NCBI GenBank assembly: GCA_013397455.1
Contig: VYZB01000221.1
Location: forward strand, 789,484-853,483
Direction of reading: 5' to 3'
DNA from: Crotophaga sulcirostris
Lineage: Eukaryota > Chordata > Aves > Cuculiformes > Crotophagidae
Length of the DNA stretch: 64,000 nt
The notes below the pieces were generated by a model, which saw only the letters and a program-made list of their open reading frames with translations, ran no database searches and had not been told where the DNA came from. The position numbers and the translations under genes are program-made. Positions 1 to 13,604 of this stretch are shown here, one piece after another (the stretch's first letter is position 1; the number at the start of each line of letters is the position of its first letter).

Positions 1-3000
1 TTGTGGTAAGGGAAAATCACTAAACTATGTGATTTTAACACAGGACAATAAAGCGACTCCAGAGTTTTATTCTAAACTTACTGACTGAACCTCTCTTAAT
101 GTGATAAATGTTTATGGATTCTTCTAATTACAAGTCTGGTTTAAAGCTAAGACACTTAGAGAATACGGCTCTCTTTCATAAAGTTTCCAAGGTTTCCCTA
201 TAATAATCAATTACCATAATGAGTTTTTTTAAAGCTGCCATTTGTCACTTTCTTAAAATATATAAACTACCCAGTATAAAGATAAATAGCTAGAGCCAGC
301 CTACCCTGAGGCCCTCCTCCAAAGACGTCCATTAAATCAAAATCAACTGTGAAACCTGTTGGATTTTATTTCAAAGTCAGTCCTACTTGCGCTAAATAAA
401 AATCTGCAGAAAACAAGTGTAACTTTATAGCAAGAAACACTCTTTTCTTAGCAGAACATTAAGTATATGTATATATATAGGTCTTAATCCTTGAAACTGA
501 AGTCAACAGGGCTCGGAAGGAAAACATGCAACTACATAAATCTGAGATGTTTTTATGACAGGACTGGGGAAATCATATACCATCTGCTTCGCGTCCTTAC
601 TAGATCTCTGATATCTGCGCCAACATTTGAAGGTGGCCATAGTTTCAACAGTGTTGACATTGCAGGGTCACTCTACTGTAGACAGTTTTGCCAGGTTTTG
701 AGATCTGCAGTGGTGAAAGCAGGTAAAGCCACCATACGCAGACTATCTTATCTCCCGTCAGCATGGTATCATTTTTCTTCATGCCTAAATTTAACATGTA
801 TAATCGCTTGATAGTAATAATGTAACATCTTAGCTTAAAAGGAAAGTCACTTAGAGCATTGCTGCAGTAAACAAAGCAAATAATCCACGGATATTCTTGG
901 TACATATACTTCAAGTTTTTAAATTTTTCCTGGATCTTTGGTCAGACATATTTTATGGCATATATAGGTTCTGAATATCGTACAAGTTATACCTTGTATG
1001 AGTAAAAGTTCCAATAGTCTAAGTGCCCAAACAAAACACAAAGTTGGAACAAAAACACTTTGCAAAACACAATTGCTGCTTTGTTGCTGGCAATTCTGGC
1101 AAAAATTGAGAATTAGGTCAGCAGGAGAACCACTCTGGGTTTCTTTCATCATGAGTCCTGTCAGAGAGGTTCACATTCTGTGAACAAAAAGAGGATTTTA
1201 ATTTGCCTATTTTTTTCCTCTCCTAAGAAGAAAATAAAAGATAATGTATTCAATCAACAGAATATCTCTAACACCCTGACACTACTTACATTTCACACCT
1301 AAGCCAATGCCACCCAAATAAATATGAGAAGATAATTCCATATGAGCAAACAGATACTTTGGCTTATGTATACTTGTTGGAAATTTATACTAAATGAGGA
1401 CCTCCAGGAAAAGGCAGTTGACAGTTCCTTTCAAAAGTCTGTAGCTCATGACCACAAGATCAATAAGACTGAATTATTTTTAGCACTCTTTGCCTAACAG
1501 AGGATTTCTCTAAATGTATTTAGTAAAAACAATTTTAAAACAAAAGGAATTTTTTAGTTAGCAAGTAATAGCATGAGAATAGAAATAAGTAAGCCTTCAG
1601 GAGAATGTTTCTTCTAATCATTGTGTAGTATATCACCACAGTTTTCACTCTGGAACTACAATGAAAATTTTGTAAGAAGTTCAGATGCTCAGCAACTATC
1701 ATATCCAACTAACTTATCCAATACTGAAGGCTCCAGTCCCTCTTGCTTATTCAGGAACACTTTGCGTCCACTTAGTTGTACTGTGTCCATCCAAAACCCT
1801 GCAGGAGTACTCGCTATCCTCTAATAGAAGGCATTTTTAGAGCCACGCACCTGGCCAGGGTTACAAATGTGAAAGACAGCGACAACATTACAGGATTAGT
1901 TTTACAACATTGCTTTAATTTGCAGCAATCTTGGAATTTCTTCTGAAAATAGGGTATGTTGTTAGAAAACCATGGCAGATGAGTTGTCTTGACCCCATTC
2001 TTCTTAACTGAAGACAAATCTATTCTTACAAATGTACAAGTGACCATGACACAGGTTTCACAGAGAATATTTTCTTCATTTCAGTCAATTGGTTCAATTA
2101 TTACCTCACTGAGAGGTGAGAAACTGGCTGGGAGTTGAAAAAAATGATAAAGATTTGTTTACTTTCTCCAGTCTATTGTTAAAAAACAGGTGCAGGAGGA
2201 TGAAATCTGCTAATTCTAAAATGCCAGTGGTTGTGACGGCAAAAAGGAAGTGGTTTCATCCCTCTCTCTACGTGAGTCTGTAACCCTTGGCTCAGGGGTT
2301 CAGGTTTCTGTGATCCAAGGCTTAGTTTGATGCAGCAAAACTCTGTGGCTCAGTTTTACTGAGAAAACTGTTGTTTAAGGTATGAGAAAATCCATGACCT
2401 AAAACCATAAAAGATAAGAAAAACAAAAACGCAGAGAAAATTGAAACTCTTGAGGTGGTGATAGCAGCTCCAGGATTCAAGAAGAAAAATATTGCCATGA
2501 AAAGGTAAAAAAAGTCCGAAGACAAAAGGCAAATAACAGGAAATCTGCAATGGAGCAACACTGAAGAGGAAGCCCTTCCCCAAAGCAATGCAGGCCTCTG
2601 CTTCTCTAATGAACCTCCAGGTACTTCTCAGGTATCCTGAGGAAAAGAGGAGAGAGAGTGAGTGTACTGCACCTTAGCCCAGTCACATGTAGGGCCAAGC
2701 TCTCTGCTGTGTGTATTAACCAATAATCATCACAGACTCTCAAAATGTGTATATCCTCTTTGCAGAGCTTTTCCCACATAGCAAAAGGTGCCTGGACAAA
2801 AGTGATCTAGTAACTGAGAGATACACATGGTTTAATAGACCAAACTAAACCACAACCTTGTTAGATACATTTATGTATTCCTTATTTAGAAGTCAACAGT
2901 TTTGTCAAAGTTAAGAAAATATGAACAATATTTGTGCTTCACTAAAAGAATAGTATTTTCTGAAGAAAACAAATATAAAAACATGATATTCATCCACTTA

Positions 3001-3960
3001 ACCAAACTAAAATATATAGCAATCACCACATACTAATCCAATGGAAATTATTATAATTTAGCATAAACTATAGCATAAATGTATACTAGAAGTAAATTTA
3101 CCCACATAAATGTGCAAAGATTTCACATATTTCACTGCCCAGCAAACAGAAGTATCAAATACAAAACCTGATTCAACGATGTATTTTAATATTTTCTAAG
3201 CATTAGGAATCAATCTTTTTACAGGAAAATAAGTAAGGAAATATGAATTCAAAACAATATAAAACAAATTATTTAAATGAGAGTTTTGTGAATGTAGAAA
3301 TCCACTCTAGAATTTGTCCAAGAAAAGGAAGATTTCATGTTCTTCTGTCCTCTGCAGGAATATGAACTTATGACCCCCCAGAAAACTGCCTAGCTACCAA
3401 GATGAGTCTACGTGGAAGGATAAGACATGCAAAAATTGAACTTTAATTTCATCCTGCTGAAGTATAAACAGAATGAAATATTAATTGCATTAGAGAAAGC
3501 ATTGATTGGGATAAGTACAACTATGACATTCACCTGGGAAAAATGAGTTTTATATTTCTTTCAGGCTTACAGTTCTCTAAATTACTTCTCTGAATTTAAA
3601 TATACCACCAGACAACCATTACTACTGAAAATAGAATTGACCATCCTTGAGTTGTGGAGTTCTGGATGCTGTTTCTTAAGAACATGTATATGACCCATGG
3701 AGAGGTTTAGGCCCATAAATTCTAGGTTTCAAGGGGAGATAAACATTTGCTCATTACCTAGAGCTGGATTCCTTGCTCCCAAAACACTGTTGTCTTCTGC
3801 CTGAAAGATAAAAACATAAAAAGGAAAATTATGATGTCATTTGTGAATGTGGTACTAATAACATAGAAAATGTTTATATTGTTTGTGAATGAGGAATTAA
3901 AATTTGCTGAAAGCCAAAAAGGTCTTAGTTTCTTAAAGGAGGGTTTTTTCTCTACTTTGA
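1..3960. other. Unique A+T-rich non-coding sequence
   Basis: I see no gene here. Short frames on both strands (at most about 106 codons) lack recognisable motifs, overlap one another on opposite strands, and are what A+T-rich DNA yields by chance. No LINE, LTR or RNA gene is evident. The stretch could be intergenic or intronic. Confidence 0.6.
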
Positions 3961-3966
3961 AATTAG

Positions 3967-4025
3967 AACCTAAATTCTTAAGTCACTGAGGTCTAGATTC
4001 ATAAAAGCACTAAAAATTTAAGCTC
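3967..4025. repeat. Possible ancient amniote interspersed repeat fragment
   Basis: The segment reads like a decayed copy of a low-copy repeat known from turtles and birds. Its phrases resemble 'cttaagtcactgaggt' followed by 'ctagattcataaaagcac', close to the family pattern of 'cctaagtcacttaggt' and 'ctagattcacaaagg'. The match is by memory of the pattern and covers under 60 bases, so the family and orientation are not assigned. Confidence 0.25.
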
Positions 4026-4029
4026 AAAA

Positions 4030-7000
4030 TCTTCAGTCCTGAAAAAATGTGAATCTTCTGCTGCATAACACTCAAAGCAGCTAAACAACACTACCGTCTT
4101 AGTTTTTTTTGCATTAAATGGCTTTTGTTAAAGTCTAAAAAAAAACCCTCCTCAGAACCAAAAAAGAAAATTAGATTGCAGGCCTGCTGTGTATATGCAA
4201 TTATGAACAGAGAATATATATATTATTATACCTTGTTAATTAAAGGATTTATGATCAGTTACTCTCTCTACCATCATCTTCCTATGTGGCCTTTCCTAAA
4301 CCAATTAATCTCACTGAACCTTAGTTGAATTATAGGATGCATGTTTCACAAAGTTTCAGTGAAGTTAAATACATTACAGATTTGGAGGTCGTTAGATAAG
4401 ATTAGGCAAGTAATTTACATACAGAAAGAAGGAAAGAACCCTTGCTTTTGGCGTGGTGAGCTCCTGTTGGGACATGTTATGATAACTACTTGCAGCTATG
4501 TTGCTTAGATGTCCCTGGGCAGTTTGGAATTATGAATATAGATTGGTCTTTGACAGCAAAAGATGTAATATATTTTTTGTTTCAGTTTTTCAGTTTGTTG
4601 CCATTTTTTCAGTTAAATATCTGGTCTTCACTGGATTGTGTCTTCAAATGAACAGCAGCAGAAAAACAAAGAGGAGATGGGAAATATATAAGCTTCTATG
4701 TAAGACTGAATGGAAATCAACAACAAGAAAAGAAATTTGTGAACCATCTGCCTTTCTATGCAGCTGAAATTCTCTCAGGAAATTGCATCAAAGTTAAATG
4801 AGAGAAGAGAATAAGAGGAAAATAAGAATTTATCAGGATCACAATTTTGAAGTATTATCACAAGCCAAGGAGAAGGAACCAAAAAAAAAACAAAAACGCA
4901 GTTGAGAGACTTCCCTGAGAAGGAGAACACAAAGCACAGAAATGAGTTATGAAAACTAAAGTAGGAGAGGATTTCAGATTTTCAAAGACATTGCTAGTAA
5001 TACATCTTCTTTACTTCCACAGATTATTTCTATTCCATTCTCTAACACTAAGGAAAATAACTGCTGATCCATGGTCTTACATCAACACTTGAATAAATAT
5101 TTTTAATAGCTTAAAAACTAATAAATGTATTCAAAACAGAGAAAATTATCTAACAAAATGGGAAAAATTACCAATTACACAAAAATTAAAGTTTCTGTGA
5201 AAAACATATCAAGTAAGTCTCAATAATTTATGACAGATAATTTCATATTTCAAGTCAGTTTCAAAAGACTAAGGCAACATCACTGAAAGTTCGAAAACAT
5301 GGACTTAAAATAAAAAAAACAGTTAATGGTTTTTACACATGGACCTTATACTGCAGTATTTAGATACATGTATTTACATTCTAGTCAAAAAGTCTGCTTT
5401 TGAGGCCTGATGGAAACTAATTTCAAAAGATTCAACTGTACACGACTAGCTTGTCATCAGGAAAAGGAACCAAAAACAACTGGATGTGATGTTGACTTCA
5501 TGATTGCCTTGTGACCTGGTGGTTACAGGTACTGCCTGCCTTATGCCTATTAGCTTGTTAGATTGCTTTAGTTTGGGACTATTCTTATTAGAATTACAAG
5601 GGGAGAGGGAGGGCATATGGGTAATGGTGTACACAGAGAAAGCTGCAAAATTCAATATTTTAATGTAGTCAGAAATAAAAATGTATTTACCACAGCCAAT
5701 TAAATCTGAGTGGATGTATCACATTTCATGTGGAAAAAAAACCCACCAAAATGCTCTAATGAAAATGCAAATTTCAGGTGAAATAAGATTACAATAGCTG
5801 TTACAGCCCTGGAAAGAAAAGGCTGCATAGTTGTGGACTATATTAGGGTTAATGATTGCAAGTTCAAAATGTATTTGAGAAGAAGAAAATGAAAGTATTC
5901 TACAGAATAAAATATGTTCTTTGGCAATAACTTGTACAGAACACTGGGCATATACAGGAAAAGCACTGGTCCAGATAAATAACTTCTTTATTTATGTCAA
6001 GAATTTTTAAAATGCTACATTTAATTTTAATATCATGATGAGAAGTATTTCTCCTGCTTGGTAGGCCTCATTACACTACACTGAATATAGTGTTTGCCTT
6101 ATTTAACGATTTTTATCAATCATTTAACAATGGATAATGGACTCAATGTTGATAGAAATACAAGTAACAAAGGCACAAGGGTACAATCAACTAGGAAAAA
6201 CAATTTTTGTCTTAGAGCATGGTAATACTACTACACTGAAATAAGAAAAAGTATCTGTTGCTATTAAATGAAATACATCTGGACAGTAAGGGGAATTTTA
6301 AATTCTATTTTTATTTTGTGAAAACTCTGGATCATTATGACTTTTATTATTCACTGCCTTATACTTTCTATTCTAAGGAAACTTAGTGTGGATAATAGTT
6401 CTGTTAATAAAAAGGTCAGTTACAGTTTATGGGAACCTGCAGACATCTTTATTCAGAAGAATAAACTGGTATCTACCAGACAAAAACCTAATTCTCTTTT
6501 GGCCAGAGAAGGTTATGTTTCTGGAGAACTGAAATTAATTTAAAACATACTTACTGAAAGTATAATATAATATTATATATATGTATGTCTCAACAAAAAG
6601 TTCTAAAAAAAAAAGTCAGACTGATGAAGTTAATATCCTTGCTAATGGTAAATTTAAAATTCTTTAGTTTCTCAAGCATTTACATAAAACCTTTAATTAC
6701 TCTTTCTATGTATAGAATATTTATCTCTATTTTAATCATGTACTTCTTAATTTAAACAAAGAGTATGTTCAAATATCTTCCTTTGCCTAAATGAAAGCTA
6801 AAATACGCATAAAGATTTCACACAATACCATTCCTCTGTTGCTGCAAGTTGCTGCGGCCAACAATGCATAACAAAAATGTTAAGTTGTGATGGCTGTTGA
6901 TCTACTAAGCTTATCATAAAATTGTTTTCTTAGAGAGCTTCTTTAGCTTTGCAAAGTCAAACTGTAGTGAAGATCCAATCAGTCCTTTAAATCGATGTGC

Positions 7001-7340
7001 TCTAAAAATTCAGTATTGTGTTTATCTCCACAACAAAAAAACCCCACAATGACTCGTCTGTTAAGCACATATGATTCCGTATGAATAATAAAAAATAATA
7101 TAAATATTCAGCAGTGGTCTACCCTGGCAAATGGAATATTTTTGTTTTCCATTAGCCCTTTTAAACTAATTAATGAATTAATGAGTGAGAAGAAGCAATA
7201 ACAGACCTCAGTAGACTGAAGTGAGGTCACTCCAGTGCCATTTCCAATTAATGTTAGCATTTCATATGCATTACGTACTATTGATGCTGAATCTTTGTGG
7301 GTTGGGAGTATTTCATAGCTGGAACAAGGGACCAAGGCCC
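4030..7340. other. Unique A+T-rich non-coding sequence
   Basis: Nothing gene-like was seen. There are scattered poly-A and A+T runs, for example around 6562-6580. Short frames are without motif or splice context. Confidence 0.6.
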
Positions 7341-7344
7341 TAGT

Positions 7345-7410
7345 GCTGCGTTGGTTCAATTCTTTTTCTTCCACTGACTCACCTTGTCCACTTGGGCGAG
7401 CCATCAAATG
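7345..7410 (+). repeat. MIR/CORE-SINE-like remnant
   Basis: A B-box-like 'ggttcaattc' at 7353-7362 is followed by 'ccactgactcaccttgtcc' and 'cttgggcgagccatc'. This order (tRNA B box, then 'ccact(g/t)act', then 'ttgggcaagtcac') is the diagnostic core of MIR and related CORE-SINEs. No poly-A tail or target duplication remains. It would be an ancient insertion, predating modern birds. A minus-strand open frame crossing it (7108-7407) is treated as chance. Confidence 0.45.
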
Positions 7411-7429
7411 TGGCAGCTACTAGTGTACC

Positions 7430-10035
7430 TAGGTGGAGGAGTGATGAGAGGCATAATTAACTAATAGCTTTAAAGCAGTGGGCTATAACCTGATGGAAGG
7501 AGCAATAGAGGTACAAATCATAATTTTTTTTGAAATCTGAATATAAATAGACAACAGTATTTGGAAGCTTTTAGATTTTTCTTTATGAGACTAGTGACAG
7601 CCAACTCTACTAGCTTGCCATGTGGATGAACTGCTAGAAAAAAAATTATTACAACTGAGCAACAAAAGAGAGGTTTCTCTGTGGTAATTTTTCAAAATGT
7701 TGCATGGGGTTTTAACTATGTGGCTCTTATTGACATAAATGGGAGTCATGCAGCTAAAAACCCATACAACACTTTGAAAATGTATCCCTAAGAGTTTTGT
7801 CAATAATCGCATATAAGTAATAAAATGGGATTCATTCTTTTCTACTCAAGACATATAAACATTATGTTTATATCAGCACAATTACTGACTTTCTGTAGCT
7901 TGATAGCTAGTCTTTAGTCATACTGTAATTGACATCCTGATCGCATAATGTCATTTTAATGTGTTCTTCAGAACACACATTATATTATTAGATTCTTGCT
8001 GTGAAAGAAGTAGAGAACAACTATATCATAAAAAACTGCAATAATGCTAACTCAAAAAATCATTTTCTATTCAAAATGCAACATAGATCAGTGTCTATCT
8101 GAGCAATAATTTTCTAGAAACACTTCCAAACTGTGAAAACACAGCTAATTTCCAGAAAAAAAAATAATAGATCCACTATATTCTGCATATATGCTGAGAA
8201 GAAGAACATATGGAAAGGTCCTGAAAGGATTGTCTCAGGCAGTCAGAAGGGAGGAGTATGGTACCCTCCCAGACTGATAGCTTATTCATAGGAAATATTT
8301 CCACACCAAAAAAATCCACTGTATTCCGATTGGAATTCAGAAAAGTCGTTGGGTTTTTTTGTTATGTCTCAGTAGCCATAGTCATCATTCACACTTCTGT
8401 TAACTGGTTGGTGCCCTTATCCTTCAGTGATTTTAAGAAGATAGACAAGACAAATGCTGGGAGTTGTAAAATGGATTATTCCTGTCATGTTTATTGAGGA
8501 ATAATTATTACTCAATAATCAGTCTGTTATTTCTCATTGATTGCAAAGCAAATCTTGAGCTTAAGCTGACTCTCAAGCTACTAAAGACAACTTGTAAAAA
8601 AGAAAGGAAAAAACCTGTTGCACCGATGTATTCATTACAAGTAAAGTAGGACAATTGAGAAGAACAGGAGTTTAAAAGGGTTGGAGAGGCCAGAGCTTTA
8701 ATAATTTGCTTGAAGTGGACACATGGAGGAAGCATTGTGAAGATACCAGCTCAAAGAAGAAGCATTCGCAGGGGCTAACTATAACACAGGCATGAGGGGA
8801 GAGTATAGAATATTTAACCGTTTAACAATACCTTGTATGGAGTAACTACAATATTTTATTGAGATATTATCTCAATAGACATAGATTTAAGCTTTTAGCT
8901 TATTATGTACCTCATAAACAGAAAATATGAACCCTAGAATTGTCACGTTGTGATTTTTTAGTAATGAAAAGTCAGAAGAATTATGAACTTGCTCACAAAT
9001 CTCTGCCAGTATGTTTTAGCCTTGACCAGCCATTATAATCAATTTCTTCTGCTGAACAGAATCTGCCAATTGTGTTGTCATGTCGTGATTTTATGAGGTA
9101 GACAAATTCATTGTAGAAAATACAATGAGATCATTTAAAACAAGTATAAAACAAGTGGGGACTTATACTTTAACTTTCTAGCCAAAAAATAGAGAGATTT
9201 TTAAAAGGCCTTAACCACTGCAGTTAGCAACATCGAATTAATAGAGATGATCATAAATACTTGGTTTGGTTTCTAAGATTTTATTATATTTTAATTCTCA
9301 ATTCATTGACATATCCCTCAGCTAAGCAATTATTTTGTATCTGGAAATTTCCATTATTTTTCAAGAACAACTACCAATAAAATGCAAAAAAAAAGAGTGA
9401 AGTAATAGATCCTATGACTACAAGGTGAATAGTGTAAATACATGGATATTCTGCTGTGGAACATCAAAATTTCATATTTAAGTCTGCATCAGCAAACCCC
9501 AGATCATAATAGAAATGATTCATCTACTGTTGGTTATATCTCCTTGGGCTACATGCCTAGTGCAGGCAAAGCACTTCAAAAAACACCAGCAAGAAAACCA
9601 AGTTCTTCCTATAACAAATGGTTTTATTGCAAATAGTTTGTTCCATTCCAATAGCCATATTTCATCTCTGTGTCTACAGGAAGGATAAGTGGTGCTAAAG
9701 ACCTACTAGCCTTGTATTTCTGCCAATACATTGACAAAGTCTGAAAGTTGTTCCCTAGTAGGAATAAATGGACCAGCAATTCTATTCTTCCTGTTGTTGT
9801 TTTATCATACATATTAACAAAGGAGATTCTATTAAACAACTGATTAAATGACAATTTAACGTCTTTCTGATTTGTTTTGATGTTTCTGACAACTACAAAG
9901 TGTGTTTTCCAAAGGAAACAACATGCATTTCTACATGAAATAACATTGATACAGGCAGTACAATTTATACACTAGTCTTGAATTGTCTTACCTTTAAAAA
10001 AATATTGCAATGTAGTCATTTCAAGGGCAGTTAAT
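7430..10035. other. Unique A+T-rich non-coding sequence
   Basis: No gene, RNA or recent transposon was seen. Short open frames on both strands carry no family motif. Confidence 0.6.
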
Positions 10036-10039
10036 GTGA

Positions 10040-12253
10040 TTCATAGGATAATAGAATCATAGAATAGTTTGAGTTGGAAGGAACGTTAAAGATCATCCAA
10101 TTCCAATCGCCCTGCAGTGGGCAGGGACACCGCCCACCAGCCCAGGCTTCTCAGGGACCAATCCATCCTGGTCTAGAACACTTCCAGGGAGACAGTATCC
10201 ACAACTAACCTGGGCAACCTGTGCCAGTGTCACACCGCTCGTGAAGAATTTCTTCCTAATGTCTACTCTAAATCTTTCCCCCTTCTAATTTATTTAAAGC
10301 CATTCCCCCTCTTTCTATCATTATTTGCCCTTGCAAAAAGTCCCTCCCCAGCTTTCCTGCAGCCCCCTCAGGTACTGGAAGGCCACTATAAGGTCTCCCC
10401 TGAGTCTTCTCTTCTCCAGGCTGAGCAACTCCAACTCTTTCAGCCTGTCCTCACAGCAGAGGTGCTCCAGCTCTCTGATCATCTTGACGGCCTCCTCTGC
10501 ACCTATTCCAACACGTATCCTTCTTATGTTGAGAATTCCAGAACTGGACACAATACTCCAGGTGGGGTCTCACCAGAGTGGAGTAGAGGGGGAAAATCAC
10601 TGCCCTTGCCCTGCTGGCAGCATTTCTTTTGATGCAGCCCAGGACACCATTGGCCTTCTGGACTGTGAGTGTACATTGGTGGCTCATGTCAAGCTTCTCA
10701 TCAATCAGCAACCCAAGACCATCTCCACAGGGTTGCTCTCAATCATGTCATCCCTCGTCCTGTATTGCCCTGACCCAGATACACGACCTTGCACTTGGCT
10801 TTATTAAACTTCATGAGGTTCACACAAGCCCACTTCTCCAGCTTGTCCAGGTCCCTCTGGATAACATACTGTGACAAGTGCAACCGTCAGCTTGGTGTCA
10901 TCTGCAAACTTGCTGAGGGTGCGTTTGATCTTGCTATCTATTTCATCAATGAAAATATTAAGTAACACTGGGTCCAGTGTGGACCCCTGAGGGACACCAC
11001 TTGTCGCTCTCGGATCTTCATCTGGACATCAAGCCATTGACCGCTACTCTCTGAATGCAGCCATCCAACCAATTCTTTATCCACCGAACAGTCCACCCAT
11101 CAAATCCATATCTCTCCAATTTAGAGAGAGGGATGTTCTGGAGTACCATGTCAAAGGCTTTACAGAAGGCCAGATAGGTTACATCCATTGCTTTTCCCAT
11201 GTCCATTGGTGTGATCACCCCATCATAGAAAGCTGCTAAGTTGGTCATGCAGGACTTGCCCTTGGTGAAGTCATGCTGGCTGTCTCGAATCGCCTCTCTG
11301 TCCTCCATGTGCTCTGCATAGCTTTCAGGAGGATCTATTGCATGGTCTTCCCAGGTACAGGTGTGAGGCTGACAGGTCAGTAGTTCCCAGGGTCGTCCTT
11401 TGTACCCTTTTTAAAAATGGGCACAATGTTGCCCTTCTTCCAGTCACCAGGGACTTCTGATTGCCACAGCTCTTCAAATATTATGGAGACTGGCTTGGCA
11501 ACGACAACAGCCAATTCCCTCAGGACTCTGGGATGTATCTCATCAGGTCCCATAGACTCATATACGTTCAGTTTCCTCATCTTCCCCTACAGTGGGAGGG
11601 GCTTTACCCTCCTGCTCCCCATCTTATAGACCATTGACCTATGAGGGGTGAAGAGAACCAGTGAAGACTGAGGAAAAATATTGTTGAGCCTTCTCCTCAT
11701 CTGTTGATATGAGGTCACCATTTTCATTCATTGAGGGGGTGCGCTTTCTTTATCCTTCCTTTTCTGGTTGATGTACCTATAGAAGCCCTTCTTGTTATGC
11801 TTTGCTTCAGCTCTGGCTGCGCCTTGACCTTCTTGACCCCTTCCCTACACAACCAGGCAGCATCCCTATACTCTTCCCAGGTTATCTGTCCCTGCTCACA
11901 CTGGCTATGCAGTTCCCTCTTGCTCTTCAATTTGACCATCATGTCTTGACTGAGCCACACTGGTCTCTTCCCTCCCCAGCGTGATTTCCTACATCTGGAA
12001 CTGAGTGCTCTTCTGCTCTATGGAAAACATCCTTAAATATTTGCCGGCTCTGTTCCGCACCCTTGTCCCTGAGGACCATTTCCCAGGGAGTCCTACTAAC
12101 TCCTTGAAGAGCTGGAATTCTCCTTTCCTAAAATGTAGGGTCCTTCCTATACTCTTCACCTGTCCCATGTCCCTCAGGACTTTGAACTCCACTAATACGT
12201 GATCATTGCAGCCCAGGCTGTCTCGGATCTTGACATCACTGATGAGACCATTA
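10040..12253 (-). mobile_element. CR1 LINE, 5'-truncated, about 2.2 kb, minus strand
   Basis: This is the 3' part of a chicken-repeat-1 non-LTR retrotransposon. Its 3' end lies at the low coordinate: imperfect 8-bp units of the 'catagaat' type at 10039-10065, then the usual CR1 3' sequence 'gagttggaaggaacgttaaa'. Reading the minus strand from the high coordinate gives the end of the endonuclease domain, the linker, the whole reverse transcriptase and the C-terminal domain of ORF2. Full-length CR1 is about 4.5 kb, so roughly half is missing at the 5' end, as is usual for CR1. No target-site duplication is visible, also usual. The good match to CR1 over the whole length suggests it is younger than the copy at 18.8 kb. 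Confidence 0.95.
10320..12250 (-). pseudogene. Decayed CR1 ORF2 (endonuclease end, reverse transcriptase, C-terminus)
   Basis: ORF2 of CR1 encodes an APE-type endonuclease fused to a reverse transcriptase that primes on nicked DNA. Here only separate blocks stay open: 11989-12192, 11724-11960 (linker), 11377-11580 (including [13 protein letters not shown] and [15 protein letters not shown]), 11018-11308 (SQHDFTKGKS, then FCKAFDMV), and 10451-10711 ([12 protein letters not shown]) overlapping 10321-10551 ([12 protein letters not shown]). Just upstream of the first block, codons at 12199-12207 read N-D-H, where the family has S-D-H, the catalytic end of the APE domain. The polymerase motif F-A-D-D is intact at 10897-10908 but lies between open blocks. 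Stops and frameshifts separate the blocks, so no functional enzyme can be made. Confidence 0.93.
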
Positions 12254-12439
12254 TGTAAGAGCTGTATAATAACTTAACATGATTAGGTATTTTATATGTT
12301 TCATTTAATAAAATAACCAGGAAAATATATATGAAATAACATAAAATTCTAGAATCATATCATTTATATCATGTTGATAAAATTGAAGGTGAATTTGCTA
12401 AAAGTTAGCCTCATTGGCTTTGAATTTATTTGCTTCCTT

Positions 12440-12715
12440 CCTGGGATGTCTACACTGCTATCACTGCAGTGATTGCTGCTTTTGAAGACACACAAGGGTT
12501 AAGGTGAAATCTGTTCAAGTGGAAGCATCAATAGCCAGCCACTGCCATGTGGAATTTGGTTTAACCATCTGAGCATTTAATTTGCCTCTACAGCAGCTTC
12601 TGCAGCCCACACTCACCTCATCACTGCTGAAACTATCCTGTCACCAGTACGTTCGCTAGCTGGGATAAAGCTTCAGGACCTGACTCTAAGTGAGCTGCAG
12701 TCACAGTAGCACAGG
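12440..12715. repeat. Possible ancient non-autonomous DNA-transposon relic
   Basis: The phrases 'gggatgtctacactgc' (from 12443), 'gctagctgggataaagct' (from 12655) and 'gagctgcagtcacagtagc' (from 12692) resemble an old palindromic DNA-transposon family common in turtle and bird genomes, whose ends read 'tatgtctacactgcaat' and whose interior carries 'gctagct' motifs. A 13-bp match to its terminus recurs at 41943-41955. The body is diverged and the exact ends are not defined. Assignment rests on pattern memory. Confidence 0.3.
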
Positions 12716-13604
12716 TAGAGCTTTTATGGAAACAGATTAACCAGAAAGATTCTGAGAGTGTATTGCAGATGCTACAGACAAGCACAGAAAAGAACAATTG
12801 CAATGAAAATTATCATAAATCACCTAACTTGAATAGGCTTCAGAGGTTTGCTACAGACTGAGTTAGTGCTTAATCATTTCAGACAACAACATTTAGTACA
12901 AGTCAATGCATACAACCAGTATCAAATTCACTACAGATGTAAGCAAGTGTGACTTTAATTGAGTTGTCCCTACTTCTACTGGGTTTGGTCTAATCTCAGA
13001 ATGACTTTCAGCAGGTTGGTCTGTGGTGCTCCAGATTACATATCTTTTGCTATTGCATAAAAATAAATAGAAGGACAGATTGTGTTATGATGACCACAAT
13101 CTATAGTTAGAGGTTAGATGTATAGGAGGCATTATACAGGATCAACAAGCAGATCTACTCCATTCCAAAGGAATTTTCCACTCCTTCCTCCTCTGCCTGG
13201 TCCTGTCTTACAGGCTGTTTCTTGACTGCTGGCAGTGGCTGCATGAATAGTGTATCCATGCTTAAGTCTGCAGTCCAATACCAGCACAGATCCACTTTCA
13301 TGAGCACCTTAAATTTGTCAGATTGTGAAAAGAACTCTTAGAGTATAGACAAGCTTTCCATTCTCCATTCCCAACATGGAAGAGGGAGTCCCCAGCAAAG
13401 GGCTAGGGTAAAGAGTTTCATCTCTAGTGCTATTATCTCTGCAGTCACAGTTTAGACAAGGAAGAGTCTTTGTTCTATGGGAACAGAGAGCACAGAACTG
13501 CTGCATCCCAAAGCTGTGTCTTTGGTAGAGACAGAAGCTGTCTTCTGAATTCAACAGAAGGAAAACTTGTAGTGACAATGTATTTTTCTCTTTTAGCATA
13601 GAAA
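12716..13604. other. Unique non-coding sequence
   Basis: No gene was recognised. Two overlapping minus-strand frames (13318-13599 and 13475-13699) lack motifs, and the second runs into the CR1 tail, so both are regarded as chance. Confidence 0.55.

Noticed and set aside
10325..10807. 160-codon plus-strand open frame, the longest in the window
   Set aside because: It is antisense to the CR1 ORF2 C-terminus, whose minus-strand frames carry the family motifs.
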